Source: Deltaproteobacteria bacterium HGW-Deltaproteobacteria-19 (GTDB lineage Bacteria; Desulfobacterota; Syntrophia; Syntrophales; PHBD01). From it: a DNA stretch of 64,000 nt. The notes below the pieces were generated by a model. It was not told where the DNA came from and searched no databases. It saw only the letters and a program-made list of their open reading frames with translations. The stretch covers positions 215,001-279,000 of the forward strand of contig PHBD01000001.1 of assembly GCA_002841865.1 (NCBI GenBank), written 5' to 3'. Of the stretch, positions 19,040 through 27,592 are shown piece by piece. The position numbers were made by a program, and so were the translations under genes. Numbering within the stretch: the stretch's first letter is position 1; the number at the start of each line of letters is the position of its first letter.

Positions 19040-19070
19040 AGGGGGGTTTGCTCTTTCGGGCAAGCCCCCT
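19040..19070 (+). promoter_or_regulatory. Stable hairpin in the hydrogenase leader
   Basis: AGGGGG pairs with CCCCCT and TTGC with GCAA around an 8-base loop, with a small internal bulge. It lies in the untranslated leader about 90 bases before the ATG. No T-run follows, so it is not a terminator. No known riboswitch pattern is recognised. Confidence 0.5.
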
Positions 19071-19156
19071 GCTTGTCTGTCGCAGTCCACGAACGTATCC
19101 GGGCGCCGGGCAAACGAAACACAACGAATCATCGGAAGGTTTAAGACAGGTTCCAT

Positions 19157-22100
19157 ATGATCAGCATTCACATCGACGGGAAAGACTGTCTGGTAAATGA
19201 AGGACAGACCATCATCGATGCCGCGCGGGCCCACGGCATCGATATCCCCTCACTCGGATACGATCCCCGGGTCAGCCCGCCAAGCAACGTGGAAGCGGCC
19301 TTCGTGGAACTCCATGAAGGAGGCGGAATCAGATTCATCTCGGCGACGGCCACCGAGGCATCGGAAGGCATGGTCATCCGTACGGAATCGGATGCCCTGG
19401 CAAGTTACCGGAAAATCTACCTTCAGGCCATACTCCGCCATCACTACGGCGACTGCACCGCACCGTGCGTCCGGCGCTGCCCCGCCCACATCGACATCCA
19501 GAAGTACATCTACCACGTGGATGCCGGCAATTTCCGGGAGGCCCTGGAAGTCATAAAAGACAGCAATCCGCTGCCCGCCGTCTGCGGACGCGTATGCCCC
19601 CATCCCTGCGAATCCGACTGCCGGAGAAACGCCGTCGACGGCGCCGTCAATATCAACGGCATCAAGCGATTCGTCGCCGACTGGGACCGCTGCCAACTCA
19701 CCCCCTACCGGCCGGAGTGTGCGCCCGATACAGGATTTCGAGTCGCCGTCATCGGCGCCGGTCCCGCGGGTTTGACGGTGGCCTGGTTTCTCCGGAGGGC
19801 CGGACATCGGGTCGCGATCTTCGAGATGCAGGAGGCGGCGGGCGGCATGCTGCGCTGGGGAATCCCCTTCTACCGTCTTCCCGAGGAAGAACTCGACGCG
19901 GAGATCCGGTCCATTCTCGACATCGGTATCGACATTCATTACGGGAAGAAGCTGGGCCGCGATTTTACGCTGGATTCCCTGAAAAAGGACGGGTTTGACG
20001 CCATTTTCGCCGGCCTTGGCGCACAGAAGGCATCCCCGATCGGCGTGACGGGGGAAGACCTCCCCGGCGTCGTCTCCGGGCTCGATTTTCTCGCGTCACT
20101 GGCGCGGGGGGAAAAACCGGATACGGGGGAGCGGGTCATCGTTCTGGGCGGCGGAAACACCGCCATGGACGCGGCCCGCAGCGCCGTCCGGCTCGGAGTC
20201 AGGGACGTCGTCGTAGCCTACCGGAGAACCCGTCGCGAGATGCCGGCCCAGGAGGACGAGATCGAGGAGGCCCTGGAGGAAGGGGTCGAGATCCGATACC
20301 TGACGGCCCCGCTGGCCATCGAGAAGGAAGGCCCCCTGCTCCGGCTCACGTGTATAAAAATGGAACTGGGGGAACCGGACAGGAGCGGAAGAAGACGGCC
20401 CGTTCCCGTTCCGGGGTCCGAGTTCACCCTCATGGCGACGATGATCATTTCCGCCATCGGGCAGGCCGTGGACGGCCTCTGCCTCGGGCATGAAAAGCTC
20501 GTCGACCGCTGGGGAAACGTTCAGGCCGATCCCGGGACCCAACAGACGGCGATTCCCTGGGTCTTCTCGGGAGGTGACTGCGTAACGGGTCCCGATATCG
20601 CAATTGCCGCCATCGGCGCCGGCAGGAAAGCGGCCGTATCCATCGACCGTTATCTCCGCGAAGGAACGGTCCTGTCTCCCGACGAACCGTATACCTGCAC
20701 GAAGGGCGACTGGCAGGACATTCCGAAGGACGCCTTCAAGGACGTCCAGCCCGCGCGGAGAAACGGACTCATCGTTCTGCCGCCCGAAGAAAGAAAAACA
20801 ACCTTCGCGGAATCGACCCGGACCTGGGACGCCGATACGGCCATGGCGGAAGCCTCCCGGTGCCTCCTGTGCGGTTGCTCGGAGCGCTACGGATGCGATC
20901 TCCGAAGTTACGCAAGCCGCTACGGCGTCCAGCACGAGGAAGCCCAGCCGGGAACCTCCCTGCCGGTGGACGACAACCACCCGATCATCCGGCGTGACGC
21001 CGGCAAGTGCATCCTCTGCGGACTCTGCCTGAAGGTATGCCGCGAGATGGAGGGAGTCTCCGCGTTGAGCTTTTATGAGACGAACAACGTTCTCACCATC
21101 GGACCGAACGACCACCGCCCCCTCGATCTCACGACCTGCGTTGCCTGCGGTCACTGTACAACCATCTGCCCCACGGGAGCGCTGACCCTGAGGCCGGTTC
21201 TTCCCCACGTCTACCGGGCCCTCCACACGCCGGAATGGACGGTCGTCGCCCAGATCGCTCCGGCGGTGCGCGCCGCCTTCGGCCAGCACTACGGCATTCT
21301 GCCGGAAAACGTCATGCCCGTGCTGAGCGCGGGGCTGAAGGAACTGGGATTCGATTTTGTTTTCGACACCTGCTGGGCCGCGGACCTGACCATCATGGAG
21401 GAGGGTACCGAATTCCTGTCGCGCCTGGCGGAGGGCGGCGTGATGCCCCAGATCACGTCGTGCTGCCCGGCCTGGGTGAATTACTGCGAAAAAATGGCAC
21501 CGGACATCCTGCCCAACCTTTCCTCCTGCAAATCTCCCCAGCAGATGTTCGGCGCGGTCATGAAGCGCTATTTTGCAAAGCAGCTGCGGGTAAGGCCGGA
21601 ACTCCTCTGCTTCATCTCCATCATGCCCTGCAATGCCAAGAAATATGAGGCCAGCCGTCCGGAGTTCCGATCGGGAGACGTTCCCGACGTGGATATCGTC
21701 ATGACGACAACCGACGTCATCGCCATGTTCGAGGAGAGGCACATCGACCCCCTGTCGATCAAGCCCCTTCCCGTGGACGCGTTCTTCGGGAAGGCCAGCG
21801 GCGCCGGCATCATTTTCGGGGCCAGCGGCGGCGTGGCGGAAGCGGCTCTTCGGCTGGCATCGGAGAAGATCAGCGGCCGGAGAATGGAGAGCTTCAATTA
21901 CGAAGGCGTGCGGGGGATGCAGGGGGTCAAGGAGACCAGGGTCCGGCTGGGCGAGACCGACGTCCGGCTGGCTGTCGTCAGCGGGCTGCAGAACGCCCAG
22001 CGGTTGATCGACCGGATTCGGGCCGGCGACGCCCCCTACGACCTCATCGAGGTCATGGCCTGCCCGGGCGGATGCATCAACGGCTCGGGCAATCCGGCTC

Positions 22101-22603
22101 CCCAGCTGAAAAGCGACACGGAATACCGCCTGGAGGTTCTGTACCGTCTTGATCAGGAGGCGTCCATCCGGACCAGCCAGGACAATCCCTCGGTCCAGGA
22201 CGTCTATCGAAGCTGGCTGGGGCGGCCGGACAGCGACGCCTCCCATCATGCCCTTCACACGACCTACCGCCGCCGCTCCATGCGCCCGCAGGAACCGGCC
22301 GCTGCCGTTCCCCGTACCGAATATCCGGTGGTTGATGTGGGGGTCTGCATCGGAACGAACTGCTACGTCAAGGGATCCTGGAAATTGCTGGAGGGCCTGT
22401 CGGCCGAGTTGAAAAGACGGGGGCTCACGGAGCGGTGCCGAGTGAAGGCCCGTTTCTGCACGGGACAGTGCCAGGACGGCCCGAACATCGCCGTCAACGG
22501 CCGGATCATCGGCATTTCGAATCCGGAGGACGCGGCGGGCATCGTCGATCGGCACCTGATTCCCGCTCTGGACGGCCCCTTCAAGGAAAAGGAAGAGGAA
22601 TAA
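19157..22603 (+). CDS. [FeFe]-hydrogenase fused to GltD-type NAD(P)H flavoprotein
   Basis: A 1148-residue fusion predicted to couple H2 to NAD(P)H. In order: a ferredoxin-like N-terminus with no cluster cysteines (1-80); a GltD-type [4Fe-4S] domain (Cys 100-155); FAD and NAD(P) folds with VIGAGPAGL (198-206) and VLGGGNTAMD (329-338); a CxxCxC site at 569-574; two [4Fe-4S] motifs (Cys 618-628 and 661-671); the H-cluster domain with TSCCPAW (767-773), MPCNAKKYE (823-831) and EVMACPGGC (965-973); and a thioredoxin-like [2Fe-2S] tail (Cys 1064, 1069, 1101, 1105). The proton-relay cysteine 769 is present, so it should be catalytic. It resembles the glutamate-synthase-linked group A2. No signal peptide, so cytosolic. 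First gene of the operon. Confidence 0.93.
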   Translation: MISIHIDGKDCLVNEGQTIIDAARAHGIDIPSLGYDPRVSPPSNVEAAFVELHEGGGIRFISATATEASEGMVIRTESDALASYRKIYLQAILRHHYGDCTAPCVRRCPAHIDIQKYIYHVDAGNFREALEVIKDSNPLPAVCGRVCPHPCESDCRRNAVDGAVNINGIKRFVADWDRCQLTPYRPECAPDTGFRVAVIGAGPAGLTVAWFLRRAGHRVAIFEMQEAAGGMLRWGIPFYRLPEEELDAEIRSILDIGIDIHYGKKLGRDFTLDSLKKDGFDAIFAGLGAQKASPIGVTGEDLPGVVSGLDFLASLARGEKPDTGERVIVLGGGNTAMDAARSAVRLGVRDVVVAYRRTRREMPAQEDEIEEALEEGVEIRYLTAPLAIEKEGPLLRLTCIKMELGEPDRSGRRRPVPVPGSEFTLMATMIISAIGQAVDGLCLGHEKLVDRWGNVQADPGTQQTAIPWVFSGGDCVTGPDIAIAAIGAGRKAAVSIDRYLREGTVLSPDEPYTCTKGDWQDIPKDAFKDVQPARRNGLIVLPPEERKTTFAESTRTWDADTAMAEASRCLLCGCSERYGCDLRSYASRYGVQHEEAQPGTSLPVDDNHPIIRRDAGKCILCGLCLKVCREMEGVSALSFYETNNVLTIGPNDHRPLDLTTCVACGHCTTICPTGALTLRPVLPHVYRALHTPEWTVVAQIAPAVRAAFGQHYGILPENVMPVLSAGLKELGFDFVFDTCWAADLTIMEEGTEFLSRLAEGGVMPQITSCCPAWVNYCEKMAPDILPNLSSCKSPQQMFGAVMKRYFAKQLRVRPELLCFISIMPCNAKKYEASRPEFRSGDVPDVDIVMTTTDVIAMFEERHIDPLSIKPLPVDAFFGKASGAGIIFGASGGVAEAALRLASEKISGRRMESFNYEGVRGMQGVKETRVRLGETDVRLAVVSGLQNAQRLIDRIRAGDAPYDLIEVMACPGGCINGSGNPAPQLKSDTEYRLEVLYRLDQEASIRTSQDNPSVQDVYRSWLGRPDSDASHHALHTTYRRRSMRPQEPAAAVPRTEYPVVDVGVCIGTNCYVKGSWKLLEGLSAELKRRGLTERCRVKARFCTGQCQDGPNIAVNGRIIGISNPEDAAGIVDRHLIPALDGPFKEKEEE

Positions 22604-22608
22604 CGCCC

Positions 22609-22884
22609 ATGCTTGTGGTCACCATCTGTGTCGGCAGTTCGTGCAGCCTCCGGGGATCGGATGAACTGGCGTCCGGAATCCAGCGGCTCATCGTCAAGGA
22701 GCAACTCGAGGGACTGGTCGACATCGTCGGCGCCTTCTGCATGGATGCCTGTTCAAAAGGCGTTTCGGTGACGGTGGGAAGCCGCGAGTTCAGCGGCATT
22801 CGTCCGGAAGACGCCGACGCCTTTTTCTATCGCGAGATCTTTCCCCTGCTCAGTAACAATGAACTCGTGAGGGCTCGCTCATGA
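22609..22884 (+). CDS. Thioredoxin-like [2Fe-2S] ferredoxin
   Basis: 91 residues. Cysteines in CVGSSCSLRG (Cx4C) and FCMDACSKG (Cx3C) match the thioredoxin-like [2Fe-2S] family seen as HydC/NuoE partners of [FeFe]-hydrogenases. The same fold forms the C-terminal tail of the preceding fusion protein, so the operon encodes it twice, once fused and once free. The start 6 bases after the hydrogenase stop is chosen because the protein then begins at the domain. Its 3' end overlaps the sensor gene by 4 bases, so it may deliver electrons to the sensor rather than the enzyme. Confidence 0.85.
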   Translation: MLVVTICVGSSCSLRGSDELASGIQRLIVKEQLEGLVDIVGAFCMDACSKGVSVTVGSREFSGIRPEDADAFFYREIFPLLSNNELVRARS

Positions 22885-24599
22885 ACGAACCGGTCATCAT
22901 CACGAACCCCGCCCTGTGCCACGACTGCTACCGCTGCGTGCGGAACTGCGACGTCAAGGCAATCCGCGTCCGGGATGGACAGGCCCAGGTCGTTCCCGAA
23001 CTCTGCATCCTCTGCGGTACCTGCATCCGCGTCTGCCCCCAGAAGGCCAAAGGCGTGCGGGCCTCCAGGCCGGACGTCTTGAAGGCGCACCGGGAAAGCC
23101 GGAAAATCATCGCCTCGGTGGCTCCTTCTATTCCCGCGTTCTTTCCGCTCCGGAGCTTCGCACAGGTTGAACATGCATTGAAAGCACTCGGGTTCTACGC
23201 CGCCGAGGAAACGGCAGTCGGCGCCCACATCGTGGCCCAGGCCCACCGGGACTACATGGAGCAATCGAGAGACCGCTGGCCCGTAATCACCTCTTCCTGC
23301 CCGGTCATCGTCAATCTTGTCGAACAGTATTATCCGGATCTCATCGGCCATCTGGCGCCCATCGTATCGCCCATGATCGCACATGGCCGGATTCTGGCCC
23401 GGAAATACGGCCCCGAGGCATACATCGTTTTCATCGGTCCCTGCATCGCCAAGAAAATGGAAATCCACGACGAGACCATAAGCGGCGCCATCCATGCGGC
23501 CATGACCTTCCAGGGCCTTCAGGATTGGATGGCCGAGGCGGATGTTGCATGGCCCGAACCGGAGAACGTGCCCGAAAAAGCCGTTGAGGAAAAAGCGAGG
23601 CTGTTCCCCATCGAGGGGGGACTGATCGGGACGGCCAGGATGAGCACGGACATCCTGGACAAGCAGCTGGTGATCGCCTCTGGGCTTCGCGCCTGCCGGG
23701 ACGTTCTGAACGACATCCGGTCGAGACAGCTTCACGCCTCCATGGTGGAGCTCCTGGCCTGCAAGGGAGGATGCGTCAACGGTCCGGTTATGGCCGGTAT
23801 TGAGGGCGGCATCTATGCAGCCCGGGAGAAGGTGATCCGTTTCCACGGCCGCTGCCAGCCGGAATTGCCCGTTCCCCGGGACGAATGGCCCGACCTGGGC
23901 AGGGAATACCGGGACAGGAAGGAGCACGGCCCGGAATTCAGCGAGGAAGACATCCAGAATGTCCTGCACCGCATCAACAAGTACAGCCCCGACGACGAGC
24001 TGAACTGCGGCGCCTGCGGCTATTCGTCCTGCCGGGAAAAGGCGCTGGCGACCCTGCGGGGCATGGCCGAAGTGACGATGTGCATTCCCTACATGCGGCG
24101 CCGCTCCGAATCACTGCGCCAGGTGGTCATGGACGCCACACCGAACGCAATCATCATCGTCGACAACGACCTCCTGGTCCAGGACATGTCCCCGTCGGCG
24201 GAAACGCTGTTCCGGAAAACCCTGTCCGATGTGAAGGGGAGGCACCTCTCAAACCTCATCACGGTCATGGACGATTTCATTCATGTCCGCGACACGGGGC
24301 AGCCCGTCATCGGCAGGGCGAGACGGCTGAAGGAAGACCTGGTGGGTGAACAGTCCATTGTCCGCGTCGAGGGACAGCTTCTCATGGTGGCCATTATCCG
24401 CGATGTCACGGAGCGGGAGAAGGAACGGGAGCAGTTCCGCTCCATCCGTGAGGAAACCCTGGAGCGGACCCGGGAGGTCCTGGGCAAGCAGATGCGGGTC
24501 GCCCATGAGATCGCCCACCTTCTCGGTGAAACGACGGCGGAAAGCAAGACCATCGTGACCCATCTGGCCCGGCTACTGGAAGGGGATGATCAGGAGTGA
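22881..24599 (+). CDS. hydS: Group C [FeFe]-hydrogenase-type H2 sensor with PAS domain
   Basis: 572 residues, cytosolic. Two [4Fe-4S] ferredoxin motifs (Cys 13-23 and 42-52) precede an H-cluster domain whose motifs are TSSCPVI (137-143), IGPCIAKK (185-192) and LLACKGGC (291-298). Serine 139 replaces the proton-relay cysteine, the usual mark of sensory rather than catalytic [FeFe] proteins. Then come a CxxCx4C...C iron-sulfur site (Cys 376, 379, 384, 401), a PAS domain (about 405-505) and a helical tail (505-565) containing His 542 and 546 but no kinase domain. The start overlaps the ferredoxin stop by 4 bases and the stop overlaps the phosphatase start by 4, so output probably goes to that phosphatase. 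Symbol used by analogy with described HydS proteins. Confidence 0.9.
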   Translation: MNEPVIITNPALCHDCYRCVRNCDVKAIRVRDGQAQVVPELCILCGTCIRVCPQKAKGVRASRPDVLKAHRESRKIIASVAPSIPAFFPLRSFAQVEHALKALGFYAAEETAVGAHIVAQAHRDYMEQSRDRWPVITSSCPVIVNLVEQYYPDLIGHLAPIVSPMIAHGRILARKYGPEAYIVFIGPCIAKKMEIHDETISGAIHAAMTFQGLQDWMAEADVAWPEPENVPEKAVEEKARLFPIEGGLIGTARMSTDILDKQLVIASGLRACRDVLNDIRSRQLHASMVELLACKGGCVNGPVMAGIEGGIYAAREKVIRFHGRCQPELPVPRDEWPDLGREYRDRKEHGPEFSEEDIQNVLHRINKYSPDDELNCGACGYSSCREKALATLRGMAEVTMCIPYMRRRSESLRQVVMDATPNAIIIVDNDLLVQDMSPSAETLFRKTLSDVKGRHLSNLITVMDDFIHVRDTGQPVIGRARRLKEDLVGEQSIVRVEGQLLMVAIIRDVTEREKEREQFRSIREETLERTREVLGKQMRVAHEIAHLLGETTAESKTIVTHLARLLEGDDQE

Positions 24600-25774
24600 G
24601 GCAGGTCGTTGAATTTGCCTGGCGCAGTCTGAACAAGGCCGGGGAAGAGCTCTGCGGCGATTCGGTCATCATCCGGACCCGCCCCGATTCGTTCGTCGCC
24701 GTCCTGTCGGACGGCCTGGGCAGCGGCGTCAAGGCAAGCATTCTTTCCACCTTGACGGCAGAGATCGCCGCCCGCCTCTTCGAATCGGGGATCTCCGTGG
24801 AAGAGGTCATGCAGACGCTCGTGGAGACCCTTCCGGAATGCAACGTGAGAAAACTGGCCTATGCCACGTTCTCCGTACTCACCGTGATCGAGGGCCGTCG
24901 CGCCCATCTCGTGGAATTCGATTCTCCGCCCCTGATCATGATCCGGGACAACGCCCTCTTCGACCTCCAGACGGAAAAACGGGAGGTAGGCGGCCGGTTG
25001 ATCCGGGAAGCCCGTTTCGATGTCCGGGAAAACGATTACCTGGTGCTGATCAGTGACGGTTATGAGCATGCAGGCCTCGGAGGCATTTATCGCCTGGGGT
25101 GGAGATGGCCGAACATCGCCCTGGCCGTGCAGCGCTTTGTCCAGACGGGCGTGGACACGCACAGGCTCATGCTCGCCCTGTCGCGGACCTGCATGAAGCT
25201 TTACGACGACAAGCCCGGTGACGATTCGACGGTCATCGCCATGAAAATCCGGCCGGCCGTGTCCATCGCCATTCTCACGGGTCCCCCCGCCGACAGGGAT
25301 CTGGACGCCCACGCCGTTTCCAGGCTGATGGACGCCGAAGGCTGCAAGATCATCTGCGGAGGAAGCACAGCTCAGATGGCTGCCCGCGTCCTGGACAGGA
25401 AACTGGAGGTGGAGTGGGTTCCGCCCTGGAAACGGACGGAGGAAAAGCCCGCCCGGAAAAAAGGTTCGCCCCCTACGGCCCTTCTCCAGGGAGTCGATCT
25501 CGTGACCGAAGGGATCCTGACACTCGGCCAGGCCGTTGAAATCATGCGCAACGCCGGAACGAGCGACGATCTTCCCCGCGACGACGACGCCGCCACCCGC
25601 CTTGCCCGCCATCTTCTGGAGGCCGATGACATCCATCTGATCGTCGGCACGGCCATCAACCCCAACCAGGTTGCCGACCTGATCCGCGGCGAGCCCATGC
25701 GCATGGTTTATATCCGCGAACTTCTTCATGATCTTACTCAGAGGAACAAGCAGGTCCGGGTCGAGCGGATATGA
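24596..25774 (+). CDS. SpoIIE-type PP2C phosphatase with extra C-terminal domain
   Basis: 392 residues. The PP2C/SpoIIE domain (about 1-225) keeps the metal aspartates in ELCGDSVII, VLSDGLGSG, ISDGYEH and GDDSTVIAM, so it should dephosphorylate Ser/Thr-phosphoproteins such as anti-sigma-factor antagonists. Beyond it is a separate domain (about 230-392) with CGGSTAQMAARVL and GVDLVTEGILTLGQAVEIM, which I recall only from phosphatases next to HydS-type sensors. It begins with GTG overlapping the sensor stop (GTGA), a sign of tightly coupled expression. A substrate protein is not encoded nearby. Confidence 0.88.
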   Translation: MRQVVEFAWRSLNKAGEELCGDSVIIRTRPDSFVAVLSDGLGSGVKASILSTLTAEIAARLFESGISVEEVMQTLVETLPECNVRKLAYATFSVLTVIEGRRAHLVEFDSPPLIMIRDNALFDLQTEKREVGGRLIREARFDVRENDYLVLISDGYEHAGLGGIYRLGWRWPNIALAVQRFVQTGVDTHRLMLALSRTCMKLYDDKPGDDSTVIAMKIRPAVSIAILTGPPADRDLDAHAVSRLMDAEGCKIICGGSTAQMAARVLDRKLEVEWVPPWKRTEEKPARKKGSPPTALLQGVDLVTEGILTLGQAVEIMRNAGTSDDLPRDDDAATRLARHLLEADDIHLIVGTAINPNQVADLIRGEPMRMVYIRELLHDLTQRNKQVRVERI

Positions 25775-25785
25775 CCTGCACCGAA

Positions 25786-26307
25786 TCAGTCATGATCCAG
25801 AATGATCGAACGTAGCGAGGACGGGGGCTGGATCAGCCGTCTGGGGAGTGTAATTCTCACCGTAGTACCCGTTGGGCCTTGTTCCGGATAAGCATTCGAT
25901 TCAATACTCATTTCACCGCGATGCGCTTTGACCGTGCCGTACGCCGACGGCAGGCCGAGGCCCGTTCCCTCACCGACCGGTTTGGTCGAGAAAAAGGGCG
26001 TGAAAAGCTGCTCCAGATGATCCTTCAAAATTCCCGTTCCCGTGTCCCGGATCATAACCATGATCCTTTCGCCGTCGGCGCTCTCCTCCCCGAATACGGT
26101 GAGTGTGCCCCCGTCGGGCATGGCCTCAATGGCGTTTTGCTCGATGTCGACCAGGGCTTTCACAATGCGTTCGTGATCCAGCCAGACATCACCATTCGCG
26201 ATTTCGAACGTTAAAATGACGTGAATGGATGCCGGCACAGTGAGAGCGCGAATGCTTTCGTCCATGATACGCAGAATGTCCGTTTTTCTTAATTTCAATC
26301 CCTGCAA
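25786..26307 (-). CDS. Free-standing histidine-kinase-type ATPase domain
   Basis: 173 residues holding a complete HATPase_c domain: N box DIEQNAIEAMP, G1 RDTGTGI, F box LFTPFFSTKP and G2 GTGLGLPSAY. There is no dimerisation/phosphoacceptor helix, no sensor and no membrane segment. The TTG start is backed by GGGAGG 9 bases upstream. The motifs are of sensor-kinase rather than anti-sigma-kinase type. It is convergent with the phosphatase (11 bases between stops). It could be a trans-acting kinase half for another protein or a remnant of a larger kinase whose 5' part is gone. Confidence 0.75.
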   Translation of the reverse strand: MQGLKLRKTDILRIMDESIRALTVPASIHVILTFEIANGDVWLDHERIVKALVDIEQNAIEAMPDGGTLTVFGEESADGERIMVMIRDTGTGILKDHLEQLFTPFFSTKPVGEGTGLGLPSAYGTVKAHRGEMSIESNAYPEQGPTGTTVRITLPRRLIQPPSSLRSIILDHD

Positions 26308-26525
26308 GGTGCAAAGCCTCCCTTTATGAACAGGCCATGAGTCCCTCTCGTGCGTACATGATAATTGTCTCAGTGATTACGATAGGATGGCTTATGCCGA
26401 AAGCGATCGGTTCCTGAGAGCGCCGCCGGTTTCCACGGATGGCTGCTACTGCCAGTCAAGATCGGTGAGTGACTATACACAAGAACCCGGCATCCCGGCA
26501 AATCGTTTGCAATGGAGAAAAGATC

Positions 26526-26594
26526 ATGATAGCGTCTCTTCTCGTTTTTGGGTGTATTCAATTCCCTTTTCCCTTCATGCGATTAACGGTTTGA
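26526..26594 (+). CDS. Short leader ORF coupled to phoH
   Basis: A 22-codon ORF beginning MIASLLVFGCIQ with GGAG 8 bases before its ATG. Its TGA stop overlaps the TTG proposed as the phoH start (TTGA). The peptide is very hydrophobic. The start signal is better than any directly before phoH, so translation of phoH may depend on this ORF. Evidence is positional only. Confidence 0.5.
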   Translation: MIASLLVFGCIQFPFPFMRLTV

Positions 26595-27592
26595 AGCCTA
26601 GATCAGACTCCGCATCCGAGGAAAGAATCGTTTTCCCGGACAACAACACTCTTCGGACGCTGCTGGGAGAACATGACCGGCACGTCAAACTTCTCGAAAA
26701 ACTCCGGGCGGTCAGGATTGGAGTCCGTGGCAACGTCGTATCCATCTCCGGCGAAGCAAATGAAGTAGATCTGGTAAAAAACCTCCTTACCCAGCTGTAT
26801 TCCCTGACGGAAAAGGGGTATCCTCTCTACTCGTCGGACATCGATTACGCTCACCGGATTTTATCGGAAGATTCCAAGACGAACCTGGAAAAAATCTTCC
26901 TCGACACGGTCTTCATTCCCTCGAAAAAGCGTCCGATCTCTCCCAAGAGCATTGCCCAGAAGGGATATATTGACGCGATCCGCAAGCATGACATGGTCTT
27001 CGGCATCGGACCGGCCGGCACGGGAAAGACCTATCTCGCCATGGCAATGGCGGTTTCCTGTCTTCTGGAAAAAAAAGTGAACCGGATCGTCCTGGCGCGA
27101 CCGGCCGTCGAGGCGGGCGAGAAACTCGGGTTCCTCCCCGGAGACCTCTCCGAGAAGGTCAACCCGTATCTGCGTCCCCTGTATGATGCCCTCCATGACA
27201 TGATGGAATTTGACCGGGCCTCGGCCATGATTTCCAAAGGCATCATCGAAGTGGCTCCGCTCGCTTTCATGCGCGGCCGCACCTTGAACGATTCCTTCGT
27301 GATCCTGGACGAAGCCCAGAACACGACGTCAGAGCAGATGAAAATGTTCCTGACCCGTCTCGGCTTTGGATCGAAGGCGGTTATCACGGGTGATATCACA
27401 CAGATCGACCTGCCGGAAGACAAGGTCTCAGGCCTTGTGGAGGCGGAACGGATCCTCGGACAAATTTCAGGGATTCGCTTCGTTTATTTCAGCGAACTGG
27501 ACGTGGTCCGCCATTCTCTGGTTCAAGACGTGATCCGGGCATACAACCATCTGGGCAGGAGCCGCAGGCGGGCGGACGAAAACGGAAAATGA
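26591..27592 (+). CDS. phoH: PhoH family ATPase
   Basis: RNA-linked P-loop ATPase, probably cytosolic. From the TTG at 26591 the protein has 333 residues, normal for the family; an in-frame ATG at 26387 would add 68 residues with no resemblance to PhoH. Motifs are a KH-like N-terminal region (about 30-80), Walker [14 protein letters not shown], the segment [16 protein letters not shown] and Walker [12 protein letters not shown]. The TTG overlaps the stop of a short leader ORF and the end overlaps the next gene by 4 bases. The order phoH - 7TM-HD - ybeY is widely conserved in bacteria. Confidence 0.92.
   Translation: MKPRSDSASEERIVFPDNNTLRTLLGEHDRHVKLLEKLRAVRIGVRGNVVSISGEANEVDLVKNLLTQLYSLTEKGYPLYSSDIDYAHRILSEDSKTNLEKIFLDTVFIPSKKRPISPKSIAQKGYIDAIRKHDMVFGIGPAGTGKTYLAMAMAVSCLLEKKVNRIVLARPAVEAGEKLGFLPGDLSEKVNPYLRPLYDALHDMMEFDRASAMISKGIIEVAPLAFMRGRTLNDSFVILDEAQNTTSEQMKMFLTRLGFGSKAVITGDITQIDLPEDKVSGLVEAERILGQISGIRFVYFSELDVVRHSLVQDVIRAYNHLGRSRRRADENGK

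Noticed and set aside
20096-22555. An 819-codon open frame antisense to the hydrogenase fusion
   Set aside because: It mirrors the third-position G/C bias of the sense gene, has no family motifs and no ribosome site. The same applies to long antisense frames over dnaE (1374-2618), guaB (3854-4621), the acyl-CoA dehydrogenase (9975-11402) and HydS (22827-23969).
26387-26590. ATG at 26387 as the phoH start
   Set aside because: The added 68 residues do not resemble PhoH, and the TTG at 26591 gives the normal family length.
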